Source: Paenibacillus agri (GTDB lineage: Bacteria > Bacillota > Bacilli > Paenibacillales > Paenibacillaceae). Taken from it: DNA of 64,000 bases. The notes beneath the pieces are model-generated. The model was not told the origin of the DNA, did not search any database, and saw only the letters and a list, made by a program, of their open reading frames with translations. Shown here piece by piece: positions 1 through 8,817 of the stretch. Position numbers and translations under genes: made by a program. Location of the stretch: positions 62,001-126,000 of the forward strand of contig NZ_JABWCS010000202.1 of the NCBI RefSeq assembly GCF_013359945.1, written 5' to 3'. Position 1 is the stretch's first letter. Each line of letters starts with the position of its first letter.

Positions 1-7
1 CTTTCAT
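1..7 (-). CDS. Start of the next NRPS-cluster gene (partial)
   Basis: Only the start codon (ATG, complement of 5-7) and the beginning of a Lys codon are inside the window. An AAGGTG ribosome site lies just upstream on the minus strand, and the NRPS stop codon is 16 bases away. This tight spacing suggests a co-transcribed downstream gene, probably a further synthetase or a termination/tailoring protein, because the preceding NRPS has no thioesterase. The product cannot be judged from two codons. Confidence 0.45.
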
Positions 8-22
8 AGTGATTCACCTTAA

Positions 23-3000
23 TTAATCCAATACTGCAAGTTCTAGTTCTCCTTCAGACATCCCCTCAACAAAAGAAGCCAACATATAATTTGACAATTC
101 GGTAATGGTTTTATTGTTGAAAAGACCTGTAAGATTAATATCCAGCCCTAACGTATTTCTAAGCTTGGAAACCACACGGATCGCTGACAAAGACCCCATA
201 CCGTAATCCAACAGATTTCCAATCACACTAATTTCTTCGACTCCCAGAACAGTAGAAATCACATCGTGTATAGCCTGTTCCAACTCGTTTTGCGGTCTTA
301 TCATCGCTACACGACTTACCGCTTTAATTGGCGAGAACTGCGGCAAAGCTTTCCGGTCAGTTTTACCACTTGGATTTAACGGAAACTCACTAAGCAACAA
401 TAGTTGCTCAGGAATCATATAGGCCGGCAGACTGTTAGAAATATGACGTAAAATATCTTCCTCATTTAAGGAGTTAGAAGAATCTCTGATTAGAATATGT
501 GCACCTAATGAATTACCCTCGGCATTGTTTCTGTAGATAGACACCAACGCTTCCTTCACTGCAGGATGGGAACGCACAGCTTCTTCAATCTCACCCAATT
601 CGATACGCTGGCCATTGATTTTGACCTGATGATCCATTCTTCCTAAAAATTCAATTTCGCCGGACTCGGTATATCTGCCTAAGTCCCCCGTTCTATAAAG
701 CTTGCCGCCATTTTCCAGGAACATATCCTCGATAAATTTCTCTTTGTTCAACTCGTCACGATTAAAGTATCCGGCGCCGACCTGCTCACCACCAATTAGA
801 ATTTCTCCAGGAATACCTTTCGGAACAATATTCAACATGGCGTCAACCAAATACATTTGTGTATTGGCAACTGGGAATCCAATTGGAACAAAAGTTGATT
901 CATCGTTTGGATTACATCTCCAATATGTGACTACGACAGCAGTTTCTGCAGGCCCGTATAGATTGCTCAATTGGGCATTCATTTTCTGGTAAAAGTGTTT
1001 TTCATGCTCTTTCGTTAGTGCTTCGCCAATGCAGATCACATGTTTTAAGGAATTGATCTTCTCAATCAACGGCTCTTCCAGAAAAATAGAAAGCATGGAA
1101 GGAACAAAATGTACAAGGGTAACTGCTTCCTTCTTAATCAGTTCCGCCAGGTAAGCCGTATCCTTATGTCCTTCGGGTTCCGTAATAATTACTCTTGCTC
1201 CGCTCATCAGAGGCTGAAATATTTCGCACAAAGATACGTCAAAGCTGAAAGGCGTTTTCTGGAGAACGCTGTCTTGTTCGCCTAAATGATAATTTTCATT
1301 CATCCAAAGCATAAAGTTGCTTATCGCGCGGTGCCGGTTAATGGCTCCTTTAGGCTTGCCCGTAGAACCAGATGTATAAATCATATAAGCATAGTTGACG
1401 CTATCTATAGTCACATCCGGATTAATGTCCGGCATTCCGGCGAATTGCTCCCGTTCACTATCAAGACAAATAATTGAAATATCATCTGCAGGTAAAACAC
1501 CTATGGAAGCCTGGTCACTGAGCAGGAGCCTGATCTTTGAATCCTCGAGCATATGCAACAATCGGCCTTCCGGATAAGAAGGATCAATTGGCACGTAAGC
1601 CGCACCCGCTTTAAGAATTCCGTAAATGCCCTCAAACATGGCGAAAGAACGATTAAGCGCAATCCCGACAAAGTCGTTAGCCTTGATCCCTTTTCCGATC
1701 AGGAAGTGCGCGATCTGATTGGCATTTCGGTTCAGTTGAGAATAAGTCATAGTATCCTCGCCATACTTTAAGGCAATCGCATCAGGAGTACGTTTGACTT
1801 GTTCTTCAAACCAATGTTGCAGCGGATGCGACAAATCATAAGGAGCGTATGAACGATTAAAGCTATATAACAGTTCTCCGCTTTCTTCTGGAGATAATAT
1901 TGAACCCGAAAAAATAGGGGTGTCGCAATCTTCCGCCATTTCATACAGAATCCTTTCATAATAACCTGCCAGGTTTTTAATCCGCTGCTCATCGTAAATT
2001 TCAGGATGATATCTTAAATATGCTAAAAGATTACTGGAATCTGCATCCAGCGAAAAGGCGGCCATTAAAGAAAAATTGGTTTTTTCATAGAGAATCTGAT
2101 CAATAACTTTTACATTAGATAATTCGTCTATTTGTGTGGTGGTGTGAAAATTAGTAAAGTTGAAAATAGTGTCTGTAAGTGTATCCTTCTTAGTTACGGC
2201 AAGAATTTGTGCAAAAGGATATCTTCTTGCCTTGATCTGGGAAACTTCTTCGTTAATTACTCTGGAAATCATTTCACGATAGCTCTCCTGTTGCAGCTTT
2301 AATCTGATAGGGAGTGTATTCAGGAATAACCCCAAAACATTTTCCCCATCCGTTTCTTCAAGACGACCATGGCTTACATGTCCAGTCAGCACATCTTGGG
2401 CACCACATGCAACTCCCAAGGCTCTTAAATGGGCTGTCATTAACAATGTTTTAAGAGGAACACCAAGGTCTCCGGATAAGCGCGAAAGCTTTGCATAAGT
2501 TTCTTGAGTAATTATGATTTTCTCCATTTTTAATCCATGGTCATTTTCTGTAACTTCCGCTAAGCGTTTCGATGTAGGTAGCGAGGTTACCTCCGAGTCC
2601 TCCAAATATCTCCTAAAATAAGACGTTAGTTCCTCGTCATCGGTACTCTCCCGTTCCTTCTTTATAAATTCTCCGTATGTCGACTTAAGATTTGATCGGG
2701 TTCTAATCTTCTCATTCATCAACAAATCAGAAAAATTCTCCAAGACCTCAATCAAAAGCTTCCCAATACTCCATCCATCCAGAATGGAATGATGGAAACT
2801 CAATGTCAGTTGAAAGGATTGTTCAGAACGCTTCATTAGAAAAACTCTTATTAGCTGAGAAGTTTCCAGAATGAAACGCTGATTCTTCTCAGTATCAACA
2901 AATGCCTGTAAAAAACTTTCCTGTTCTTGCAAGGACAGTCCGGAGATATCTTGATCCTCACCGAATACTTCTCCCGTCTTCTCCAACACCATTTGAAGCG

Positions 3001-3973
3001 GTTCACTGTATTCACTTAGCTGTACAATGGTTCGAAGCACCGGATGCCGATCAACCATCCTATAAAATGCCTGTTTAAAATCCGCAAACCGAGGAGATGC
3101 CTGAATGTGATAACTGAACACGTCATGATACGTTGAATTTTGTCTTCCAAACTCACTGTGATAAATCATTCCCTGTTGAAGTACGGATAAGGGGTAAGCA
3201 TCTATAATACCTTCCGGTAAATCAGCTTTATCTTTCTCCGATAAGAGTGAGAACGGGGTGTATCCTCCCATCTGTATCCGGTCCCTGCTAAGTGAAGCAT
3301 GTGTGGCGAGTTCTTGAACCGTTTGATATCGGAAAATATCAGACACTTCAAAATGCAAGCCTGCTTCCTTGGCCTTAGCCACAATCTGCAAGGCTACTAT
3401 AGAATCTCCACCGACATCAAAGAAGCCGTTCGTGATTCCGATAGCAGGAAGTGACAATACCTCTTTATATACATTGCATAATATTTGTTCAATTTCATTT
3501 GTCGGCGGCTGAAAGTCTATGAGTTCTTTGGAAATACTTAAGTCGATTGTCGGAAACATCATAAAGTCAATTTTCCCGTTTGGGGTTAAAGGAAATTCAT
3601 TCATGAATATAAAAAATGAAGGAACCATATATTCGGGTAAATTACTGGATACATGTTGCTTTAATTCTTCTCTCAGCTTCTTCTCCTCAGCTTTATGAGT
3701 CACATAAGCTATAATCGCTTTGCCTTCGCGATGATTTACTGCTTTTACCAAAACGTTGTTCACCAAAGGATTCTGAGCAATAACTGACTCAATTTCTCCA
3801 AGTTCAATGCGGAACCCGCGAATTTTCACCTGATTATCGTTTCTTCCCAGGAATTCAATCGAACCATCGGAGTTATAGCGCGCAATATCTCCGGTTCTGT
3901 ATAATTTCGCGCCATCTTCTTTAGAAAATAAAATTATCCAGGAACTTTTCTTTGGTGAGCTCAGGTTTACCAT
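23..3973 (-). CDS. Non-ribosomal peptide synthetase, part after the frameshift (A end, T, C-A-T)
   Basis: This frame carries the end of the first adenylation domain (A7 motif YRTGD near residue 26, A10 NGKID near 132), a carrier domain (VGGDSI, Ser about 191), then a full second module. That module has a condensation domain with HHSILDG near 397, an adenylation domain with YTSGSTGKPKG and YRTGD, and a terminal carrier domain with the variant core GMGSLSA. The C domain begins with a YPLSVLQQGM motif, unlike the SFAQQRL motif of the first. My hand-read specificity positions for the second A domain (D,V,C,H,I,I,L,V,V) match no code I remember. There is no epimerase or thioesterase, so release must happen on another protein. 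The nominal start overlaps the upstream ORF and is not a true start; real coding resumes near 3926. It is one gene with 3921-6542. Confidence 0.9.
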   Translation of the reverse strand: MVNLSSPKKSSWIILFSKEDGAKLYRTGDIARYNSDGSIEFLGRNDNQVKIRGFRIELGEIESVIAQNPLVNNVLVKAVNHREGKAIIAYVTHKAEEKKLREELKQHVSSNLPEYMVPSFFIFMNEFPLTPNGKIDFMMFPTIDLSISKELIDFQPPTNEIEQILCNVYKEVLSLPAIGITNGFFDVGGDSIVALQIVAKAKEAGLHFEVSDIFRYQTVQELATHASLSRDRIQMGGYTPFSLLSEKDKADLPEGIIDAYPLSVLQQGMIYHSEFGRQNSTYHDVFSYHIQASPRFADFKQAFYRMVDRHPVLRTIVQLSEYSEPLQMVLEKTGEVFGEDQDISGLSLQEQESFLQAFVDTEKNQRFILETSQLIRVFLMKRSEQSFQLTLSFHHSILDGWSIGKLLIEVLENFSDLLMNEKIRTRSNLKSTYGEFIKKERESTDDEELTSYFRRYLEDSEVTSLPTSKRLAEVTENDHGLKMEKIIITQETYAKLSRLSGDLGVPLKTLLMTAHLRALGVACGAQDVLTGHVSHGRLEETDGENVLGLFLNTLPIRLKLQQESYREMISRVINEEVSQIKARRYPFAQILAVTKKDTLTDTIFNFTNFHTTTQIDELSNVKVIDQILYEKTNFSLMAAFSLDADSSNLLAYLRYHPEIYDEQRIKNLAGYYERILYEMAEDCDTPIFSGSILSPEESGELLYSFNRSYAPYDLSHPLQHWFEEQVKRTPDAIALKYGEDTMTYSQLNRNANQIAHFLIGKGIKANDFVGIALNRSFAMFEGIYGILKAGAAYVPIDPSYPEGRLLHMLEDSKIRLLLSDQASIGVLPADDISIICLDSEREQFAGMPDINPDVTIDSVNYAYMIYTSGSTGKPKGAINRHRAISNFMLWMNENYHLGEQDSVLQKTPFSFDVSLCEIFQPLMSGARVIITEPEGHKDTAYLAELIKKEAVTLVHFVPSMLSIFLEEPLIEKINSLKHVICIGEALTKEHEKHFYQKMNAQLSNLYGPAETAVVVTYWRCNPNDESTFVPIGFPVANTQMYLVDAMLNIVPKGIPGEILIGGEQVGAGYFNRDELNKEKFIEDMFLENGGKLYRTGDLGRYTESGEIEFLGRMDHQVKINGQRIELGEIEEAVRSHPAVKEALVSIYRNNAEGNSLGAHILIRDSSNSLNEEDILRHISNSLPAYMIPEQLLLLSEFPLNPSGKTDRKALPQFSPIKAVSRVAMIRPQNELEQAIHDVISTVLGVEEISVIGNLLDYGMGSLSAIRVVSKLRNTLGLDINLTGLFNNKTITELSNYMLASFVEGMSEGELELAVLD
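3921..3933 (-). other. Frameshift site inside the NRPS adenylation domain
   Basis: The upstream frame ends in TAA at 3921-3923, while the rest of the same A domain (KEDGAKLYRTGD) continues in the other frame. Removing one T from the TTTT run complementary to 3925-3928 gives an uninterrupted domain. The change is either a genuine mutation or a homopolymer sequencing error. Confidence 0.85.
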
Positions 3974-6542
3974 AATAGCCTTTGCCTACTTGTACACCAC
4001 CAATATATAGTTCACCTGGTACTCTCTCCGGAACCGGCATGAAATTGGAGTCCAGAATATAAAGCTGGGTGTTGGCTACTGGAAATCCTATTGGGACGGA
4101 ATTCATGCTTGTATCCGCAGTGCATGTCCATGCCGATACATCCACTGCCGCCTCAGTAGGTCCATACAGATTAATAAGCACGGATTTCTCAAAAGCATTT
4201 AAAAATTTTGCAGCTGTTTTCTGAGGCAACGCTTCCCCGCTGCAGAAGACTTTTCTGACTGATGCAAATCGGCTGGTGTCTATTTCTTTTAGAAATGCTT
4301 CCAGCATTGAAGGAACAAAATGAAGGACGGAAATTTTTTCACTGTGAATCACATTCAATAGATATGAGGTATCTTTGTGAAGTTGAGGCTCAGCTATTAT
4401 GAGCTTTGCACCAACCATTAGTGGCAAGAACAATTCCCATACAGACACATCAAAGCTGTATGGAGTCTTTTGAAGAAAAACATCATGCTCATTTAAATCA
4501 TAATCATCCCTCATCCATAACAACCTGTTTGCCACCGCAGCATGATGAACGATAGCCCCTTTGGGCTGGCCTGTTGAACCTGATGTGTAAATCATATAAC
4601 AGTTATCCATAGGACTGAATTCAACCGGCATCAATTGATCTGAGCAATGGTTGATATTATACCAATTTGAATCTAATACAATTGATGGTTTGTCATTTGG
4701 AAGTGAGATTAAGTCATAGGTATCATCGTCTAAAACCATGATGTCAGAGGAGGAATCCTCCAGTAAATAATGCAGCCGTTCTCGGGGATAATCCGGATCA
4801 ATCGGAACATATACCGCCCCTCTCTTGATTGTACCCAGCAAAGCAACAATCAGAGCCAGAGATCTATACATGCAGATGCTTACAAAATCCCCCTTAGATA
4901 CACCTTCTTCAGCTAAACGGTTTGCCATTTGATTAGATAGATTCTCCAGTTGCTGATATGTAAGCGTCTGATTTTTAAACTTAACTGCTACCTCATCCGG
5001 TTTTCTTTTACTTTGTTCTTGGATATAAGAATAGATCGGAATGCTTAAGTCGTAATCGAAAAACGTATTGTTTCTTTCATAGATTATTTCTTTGATCTCA
5101 TTTTCTTCCATAAGGTGTAGCTTGGATAAATTTTCATTTGGACTAGAAATAATTTGATCCAACAATACACCGAACCGCTTCATAAATCCTTCAATTGTTT
5201 TTTGTTTAAATAAAGAGGACGAATATTCCCAATGCTCTTCAAATCCGTCAGGAGTGTCAACAATAGTCAGTGTTATGTCAAACTTAGAGGAGGTTGAGGA
5301 TAACGGTTTAGAGAAGACATCGATAAACGGCAGCACTAACGGCTTTGGTTCCTCATGAAATACAAACATTGTCTGAAAAAGGGGGGTATAGCTGGTGCTG
5401 CGTTCTACCTTTAAAGCATCAATTAACCTATCGAAGGGAACCTCTCCGTTAGCCGCGGCATCCAGTACTCTATCTCTGACTTCTAAGATTAATTGTTTAA
5501 ACGTCAAATCTTGTTCGAAATTTGTAGCAATTGCAACGGTATCAGCGAACATTCCAATAATATCTTGTGTTTCTGCATTCTTTCTGGCTGTAACCGGGGT
5601 TCCCACAGCGAACCGCTTTTGATTAGAATACTTAAATAAAAAAAGCTGAAATGCAGCCATCAGAGTCATATAAGAACTGACTCCAGAGTCTTTTCCGATT
5701 TTTTGAATAGCCTCTTTTACTTTCAGGCCTCTGTTGATAATTAAAGTGTGACCTTCGCTTTTTCTAAGGGTTTTCCTGTTGAAGTCAAACGGAAGCTCCA
5801 GAAGATGGGAAACATCACTAAATTCCTCTACCCAATAATCTAATTGCTTCTTAAAACGGGTTTCTTGAATAGTATTTCTTTGCCAAAGTGAATAATCAGC
5901 ATATTGCAGCCTCAATTCCGGTAGCGAAAGCTCCTGTTCTGATATATATTGACTGTACAATATCCCTAACTCATCAAGAAATATCTGAATGGATCTGTTA
6001 TCTGAAATAATATGGTGGATGCATAAGCATAAATAGTGCAATTGGTCTTCCAGACGCACAAGAATCAATCTTGCCAGGGGGCCTTTGGTAAGATTGAACG
6101 ATTGATTGAATTTCTCTTCCAACAATTTTGTTGCCTGTTCTTCTTTATCAAAAGAATCAACTGTTCTTAAATCATACATTTCCAGTGGAACTCTCTTATC
6201 GCTATCTACTATCTGTGTTACTTTTGAACCAGTTAAACTAAAGGTGGTTCTCAGGGATTCATGTCTTTTTGAAAGATATTCAACACCTGCTTCCAATGCA
6301 TCCCGGTTAAATTTCCCTTTGAGGATAAGGGCACCTCCAATGTTGTAGGTGCTGGAGTTTTTCTCAAATTGATCTAGAAAAAATAATCGCTGCTGCGCAA
6401 ATGAAGAATAGAAATTATTAGAAGCTCCTTCTCTTTTCTGAGCCACAATGGAATCAATCGGATTTTCGGTATGTCTCTGTTTTCTTCGTTCGATAATATC
6501 ATTTAGTTTTAATTGTTTGTCCTGATCCGTTAGCTTGTTCAT
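3921..6542 (-). CDS. Non-ribosomal peptide synthetase, part before the frameshift (C-A)
   Basis: First half of the same synthetase. The start is the ATG at 6542, preceded by AGAGGGG; the longer reading from 6584 has no ribosome site. About 40 charged helical residues precede a condensation domain (SFAQQRLFFLDQ; HHIISDN, with Asn where Gly is usual). The adenylation domain follows (YTSGSTGQPKG, LYGPTEAAVD) and breaks off after GYYGKPELTKEKF. Hand-read specificity residues D,V,W,H,F,S,L,V,D closely resemble the known serine code (DVWHLSLID), so serine is the predicted substrate. A leading condensation domain with a helical N-terminal extension suggests an upstream acyl or peptidyl donor on another protein. 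It lies downstream of the small peptide gene on the same strand. Confidence 0.93.
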   Translation of the reverse strand: MNKLTDQDKQLKLNDIIERRKQRHTENPIDSIVAQKREGASNNFYSSFAQQRLFFLDQFEKNSSTYNIGGALILKGKFNRDALEAGVEYLSKRHESLRTTFSLTGSKVTQIVDSDKRVPLEMYDLRTVDSFDKEEQATKLLEEKFNQSFNLTKGPLARLILVRLEDQLHYLCLCIHHIISDNRSIQIFLDELGILYSQYISEQELSLPELRLQYADYSLWQRNTIQETRFKKQLDYWVEEFSDVSHLLELPFDFNRKTLRKSEGHTLIINRGLKVKEAIQKIGKDSGVSSYMTLMAAFQLFLFKYSNQKRFAVGTPVTARKNAETQDIIGMFADTVAIATNFEQDLTFKQLILEVRDRVLDAAANGEVPFDRLIDALKVERSTSYTPLFQTMFVFHEEPKPLVLPFIDVFSKPLSSTSSKFDITLTIVDTPDGFEEHWEYSSSLFKQKTIEGFMKRFGVLLDQIISSPNENLSKLHLMEENEIKEIIYERNNTFFDYDLSIPIYSYIQEQSKRKPDEVAVKFKNQTLTYQQLENLSNQMANRLAEEGVSKGDFVSICMYRSLALIVALLGTIKRGAVYVPIDPDYPRERLHYLLEDSSSDIMVLDDDTYDLISLPNDKPSIVLDSNWYNINHCSDQLMPVEFSPMDNCYMIYTSGSTGQPKGAIVHHAAVANRLLWMRDDYDLNEHDVFLQKTPYSFDVSVWELFLPLMVGAKLIIAEPQLHKDTSYLLNVIHSEKISVLHFVPSMLEAFLKEIDTSRFASVRKVFCSGEALPQKTAAKFLNAFEKSVLINLYGPTEAAVDVSAWTCTADTSMNSVPIGFPVANTQLYILDSNFMPVPERVPGELYIGGVQVGKGYYGKPELTKEKFLDNFIF

Positions 6543-6753
6543 ACTAAACCCCTCTTCCACTTGAAATAAAACAGTTAGCTTCAATTGCCGTGAAGACTAA
6601 TCGCGAATATTATGATTCTTCTAAAATCATTTTTTTAATGTCATCCAATATATTATTACTAAAATATTTTTTCACTTTTTTATTGTTTTACGCCATTCAT
6701 TCCTCTGATATTGAAGCTGAAAAACGTTCTAGTAGTAACCATCAAACAGATTC

Positions 6754-6879
6754 CTACGGCTTTAGTGGCAGTTCATTAGTACTAATAACACCTGATCCAG
6801 TAGTTATTGTAGGTGTTACTACACCAAACATAAAAACCATAGTCATTATAAGCAAAACTATTCTCCATTTTCCTCTCAT
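6754..6879 (-). CDS. Candidate secreted signalling pro-peptide, PapR/NprX-like (41 aa)
   Basis: A short ORF starts with ATG at 6879, seven bases after a perfect AGGAGG (complement of 6887-6892). The 41-residue product has a basic start (MRGKWR), a hydrophobic core (IVLLIMTMVFMFGVV) and a polar tail ending NELPLKP. That is the size and layout of the Sec-exported pro-peptides of RRNPP quorum sensing (PapR, NprX), whose C-terminal residues are imported and bind the regulator. The tail keeps an acidic-Leu-Pro-hydrophobic pattern also found in PapR (ADLPFEF). It is divergent from a PlcR-like regulator gene and lies 211 bases upstream of the NRPS on the same strand, so it could share its transcript. 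The mature form and the partnership are inferences. Confidence 0.75.
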   Translation of the reverse strand: MRGKWRIVLLIMTMVFMFGVVTPTITTGSGVISTNELPLKP

Positions 6880-6936
6880 TTTCGATCCTCCTGAACATTT
6901 TTTGTATATTTATTACTATAAAGGATTATTTTTCAC

Positions 6937-6951
6937 TATGATTTAATCATA
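6937..6951. promoter_or_regulatory. PlcR-box-like palindrome
   Basis: TATGATTTAATCATA is a perfect 7-1-7 palindrome between the divergent peptide and regulator genes, 58 bases upstream of the peptide start codon. The Bacillus cereus PlcR box is TATG-N8-CATA; this site has N7. A weak minus-strand -10 (TATAGT, complement of 6915-6920 approximately) lies downstream, so the box sits where a class II activator would bind. Confidence 0.5.
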
Positions 6952-7005
6952 ATCTAGTTAAATACATATAATATTCCAATTTATCCCTGATTTTCTTTTC
7001 TGGAA

Positions 7006-7020
7006 AGTATAATATATACT
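7006..7020. promoter_or_regulatory. Palindrome at the regulator promoter
   Basis: AGTATA-ATA-TATACT, a 6-3-6 inverted repeat, includes a TATAAT-like -10 sequence about 35 bases upstream of the GTG of the PlcR-like gene. It may be an autoregulatory site or only an AT-rich promoter. No good -35 is visible. Confidence 0.3.
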
Positions 7021-7054
7021 AATAAGAATATTTTTTGGATGGGGGCTTTTTTAC

Positions 7055-7963
7055 GTGTCTGCAAAATATAAAATGGATTTGAAGAACATAGGGGAGAATA
7101 TACGAATAATTCGTAAATCAAAAAGAATTTCGCAAAAAAAATTGTGCCAGGGAATTTGTTCTCAAGCACAATTAAGTAAAATTGAAAATGGGGAATTAGA
7201 ACCTCAAGCATCAATGTTATATTTTATTGCTGATAGACTGGGTGTAGATATTAATCATCTATTCAGTTTGGGGCAAACAGATCGTTTTGATTATGTTACT
7301 GACCTTTATGAATTAATTGAGGGATATACAAATAACCACGAATACCAAAATCTATATGATCTCATCCAATCAGAGAAAAATAACCCGTTGTTTCAAAATA
7401 GTAAATATCAGCGATATCTTTCTTGGCATGAGGGAATATGTATATATTATCTTGATCATAATTTTGCGCACGCCTTAAGTTATATTCAGAATTCAATAAA
7501 TCAGGAGTTCATGACCGAACAAGATATTCAGATGTTGAATAGCATTGGAGTATTGTACTGCGAGGAATATCAACTAGAGGAAGCCCTTGCGTATTTTGAA
7601 AATGGTCTTCAATATTATTATAAACTTCCTGTTCAATCAAATCATAAAATTTTGGTAAGGATTTTATACAATTACGCAGTAACACTAACACGTCTTCAGC
7701 TTTTTGAAAAATCCATAAAAGAATGCCATACAGCTGTAAATGTATGCCTGAAGCATTATTCAACATTTTCATTGGGTGAATTATTCTATCATATTGGCTA
7801 TAACTATTCTCTTATTAATGAAATTACCAAAGCAAAATCTTATTATGAAAAATCAATTTCTCTTTTCGAAATAACAGATAATCGGATATTTGCTCAACAT
7901 GCGATTAATAAAATAAGTGAGTTAAATCCAGATTTCCATACCGATGAATCTAAGGTCAATTAG
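7055..7963 (+). CDS. PlcR-like transcriptional regulator (HTH + TPR, RRNPP family)
   Basis: The 302-residue protein has an N-terminal XRE-type helix-turn-helix (about residues 9-68, with SQKKLCQGICSQAQLSKIENG) followed by all-helical TPR-like repeats to the C-terminus. Length and pattern fit PlcR (about 285 residues), down to the closing INKISELN compared with PlcR VNKIS. Proteins of this family bind a re-imported peptide in the TPR groove and then activate or release target promoters. The GTG start follows GGATGGGGG by nine bases. A candidate pro-peptide gene is divergent, and the NRPS follows that gene. AT-rich codon use resembles the NRPS and differs from the GC-richer genes to the right, consistent with a horizontally acquired cassette. 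Confidence 0.85.
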   Translation: MSAKYKMDLKNIGENIRIIRKSKRISQKKLCQGICSQAQLSKIENGELEPQASMLYFIADRLGVDINHLFSLGQTDRFDYVTDLYELIEGYTNNHEYQNLYDLIQSEKNNPLFQNSKYQRYLSWHEGICIYYLDHNFAHALSYIQNSINQEFMTEQDIQMLNSIGVLYCEEYQLEEALAYFENGLQYYYKLPVQSNHKILVRILYNYAVTLTRLQLFEKSIKECHTAVNVCLKHYSTFSLGELFYHIGYNYSLINEITKAKSYYEKSISLFEITDNRIFAQHAINKISELNPDFHTDESKVN

Positions 7964-8509
7964 GCGTTGCCTTTCCCTCACGGATTAGACCATGTCCCCG
8001 CAGATCCTTCAACCCAGGACAACTGGGTTCTGCCGCCGTGTCTAGCGTCTTATCCGGAGCGACTCAAAAGCCAAATGGATTTTATTGCCAATTTTTTTTA
8101 GGAACAGCACCTTATTGCTTGCGCTCCTTCCAGCTCGTATTTTTTCACAAGCTGACTTAACACAAAAATCTTTCTGCATATATAATAATCAAAGCAACTC
8201 ATCCGAAGACAAGTCGCTTTCAAAAGACCATTAGCGATTCAAAATGGTGAAATCTTATCTGTTTCAGATCATCTCCACTAATGGTTCGAGTATAACAAAT
8301 CTTCCTCAAGCTTTCAGATAATGCGGAGGTTTATCAATTCCAATTTCTTAACTCCGGCAAAGATAAGTGCAAGGTCTCTTCGTACTGTGCATCATCTCAA
8401 AAGAATAAAGTATTAGACTGTCGAAAATTAAGCTAACAGGTTGTTATACGTGATTGTTATAGCACTAACACAAATGGTAAAATGAGGTATTAAGTACAAG
8501 GAGGTCACT
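7964..8509. other. Intergenic stretch without recognised gene
   Basis: About 546 bases. The first 120 are notably GC-richer than the flanks (with CAGGACAACTGGGTTCTG), as if derived from inserted or decayed DNA. I could not place any reading frame or terminal repeats. The last 60 bases hold a possible weak promoter for the small membrane gene (TTGTTA, 18 bp, TAAAAT ending near 8484). Confidence 0.4.
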
Positions 8510-8800
8510 ATGAAAAAACCATTAATTGGTAGCCTGATTGTAGGACTAATTTTTGCATTTGTTTATTATGCTATTCAGATTATTCAGGGGATGTATCTTT
8601 CAAAGAAATATGTTCCAGACATTGTGGATAAGTATACGACTATGGATTATCTACAACATAAAATAACATTTGGCCATGAATATAGTTCAATGTGGAGAAT
8701 AATTGAATTCTCTGGTTTAATGCTACTTGGAATAATTGTTTATTTCACTTGGAAAATATTGAGAAGGATTACCACTAAGAGTAACAAGTCATTACGCTAA
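8510..8800 (+). CDS. Small two-helix membrane protein, unknown function
   Basis: The 96-residue product starts nine bases after AAGGAGG (ATG at 8510). It has two predicted membrane helices: residues about 6-28 (IGSLIVGLIFAFVYYAI) and about 68-86 (SGLMLLGIIVYFTW), with a basic C-terminal tail (KILRRITTKSNK). The loop between the helices is hydrophilic and rich in Tyr. I do not recognise a family. It stands alone, followed by a large inverted repeat, with no operon partner on the same strand. Confidence 0.7.
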   Translation: MKKPLIGSLIVGLIFAFVYYAIQIIQGMYLSKKYVPDIVDKYTTMDYLQHKITFGHEYSSMWRIIEFSGLMLLGIIVYFTWKILRRITTKSNKSLR

Positions 8801-8817
8801 CGGGAAACGTTAGTTCA

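Noticed and set aside
3921-3973. Programmed +1 frameshifting to join the two NRPS halves
   Set aside because: The shift site (TTC TAA A) has no good re-pairing for the Phe tRNA, no stimulatory Shine-Dalgarno sequence, and interrupts an enzyme domain. A one-base homopolymer error or mutation is simpler.
6590-6946. A 118-codon plus-strand ORF opposite the small peptide gene
   Set aside because: No ribosome site, low-complexity hydrophobic sequence, and it lies on the opposite strand of the better-supported 41-codon ORF and the promoter region.
7964-8080. Insertion sequence remnant in the GC-rich patch after the PlcR-like gene
   Set aside because: No transposase frame, terminal inverted repeats or target duplication could be recognised; only the composition change is visible.
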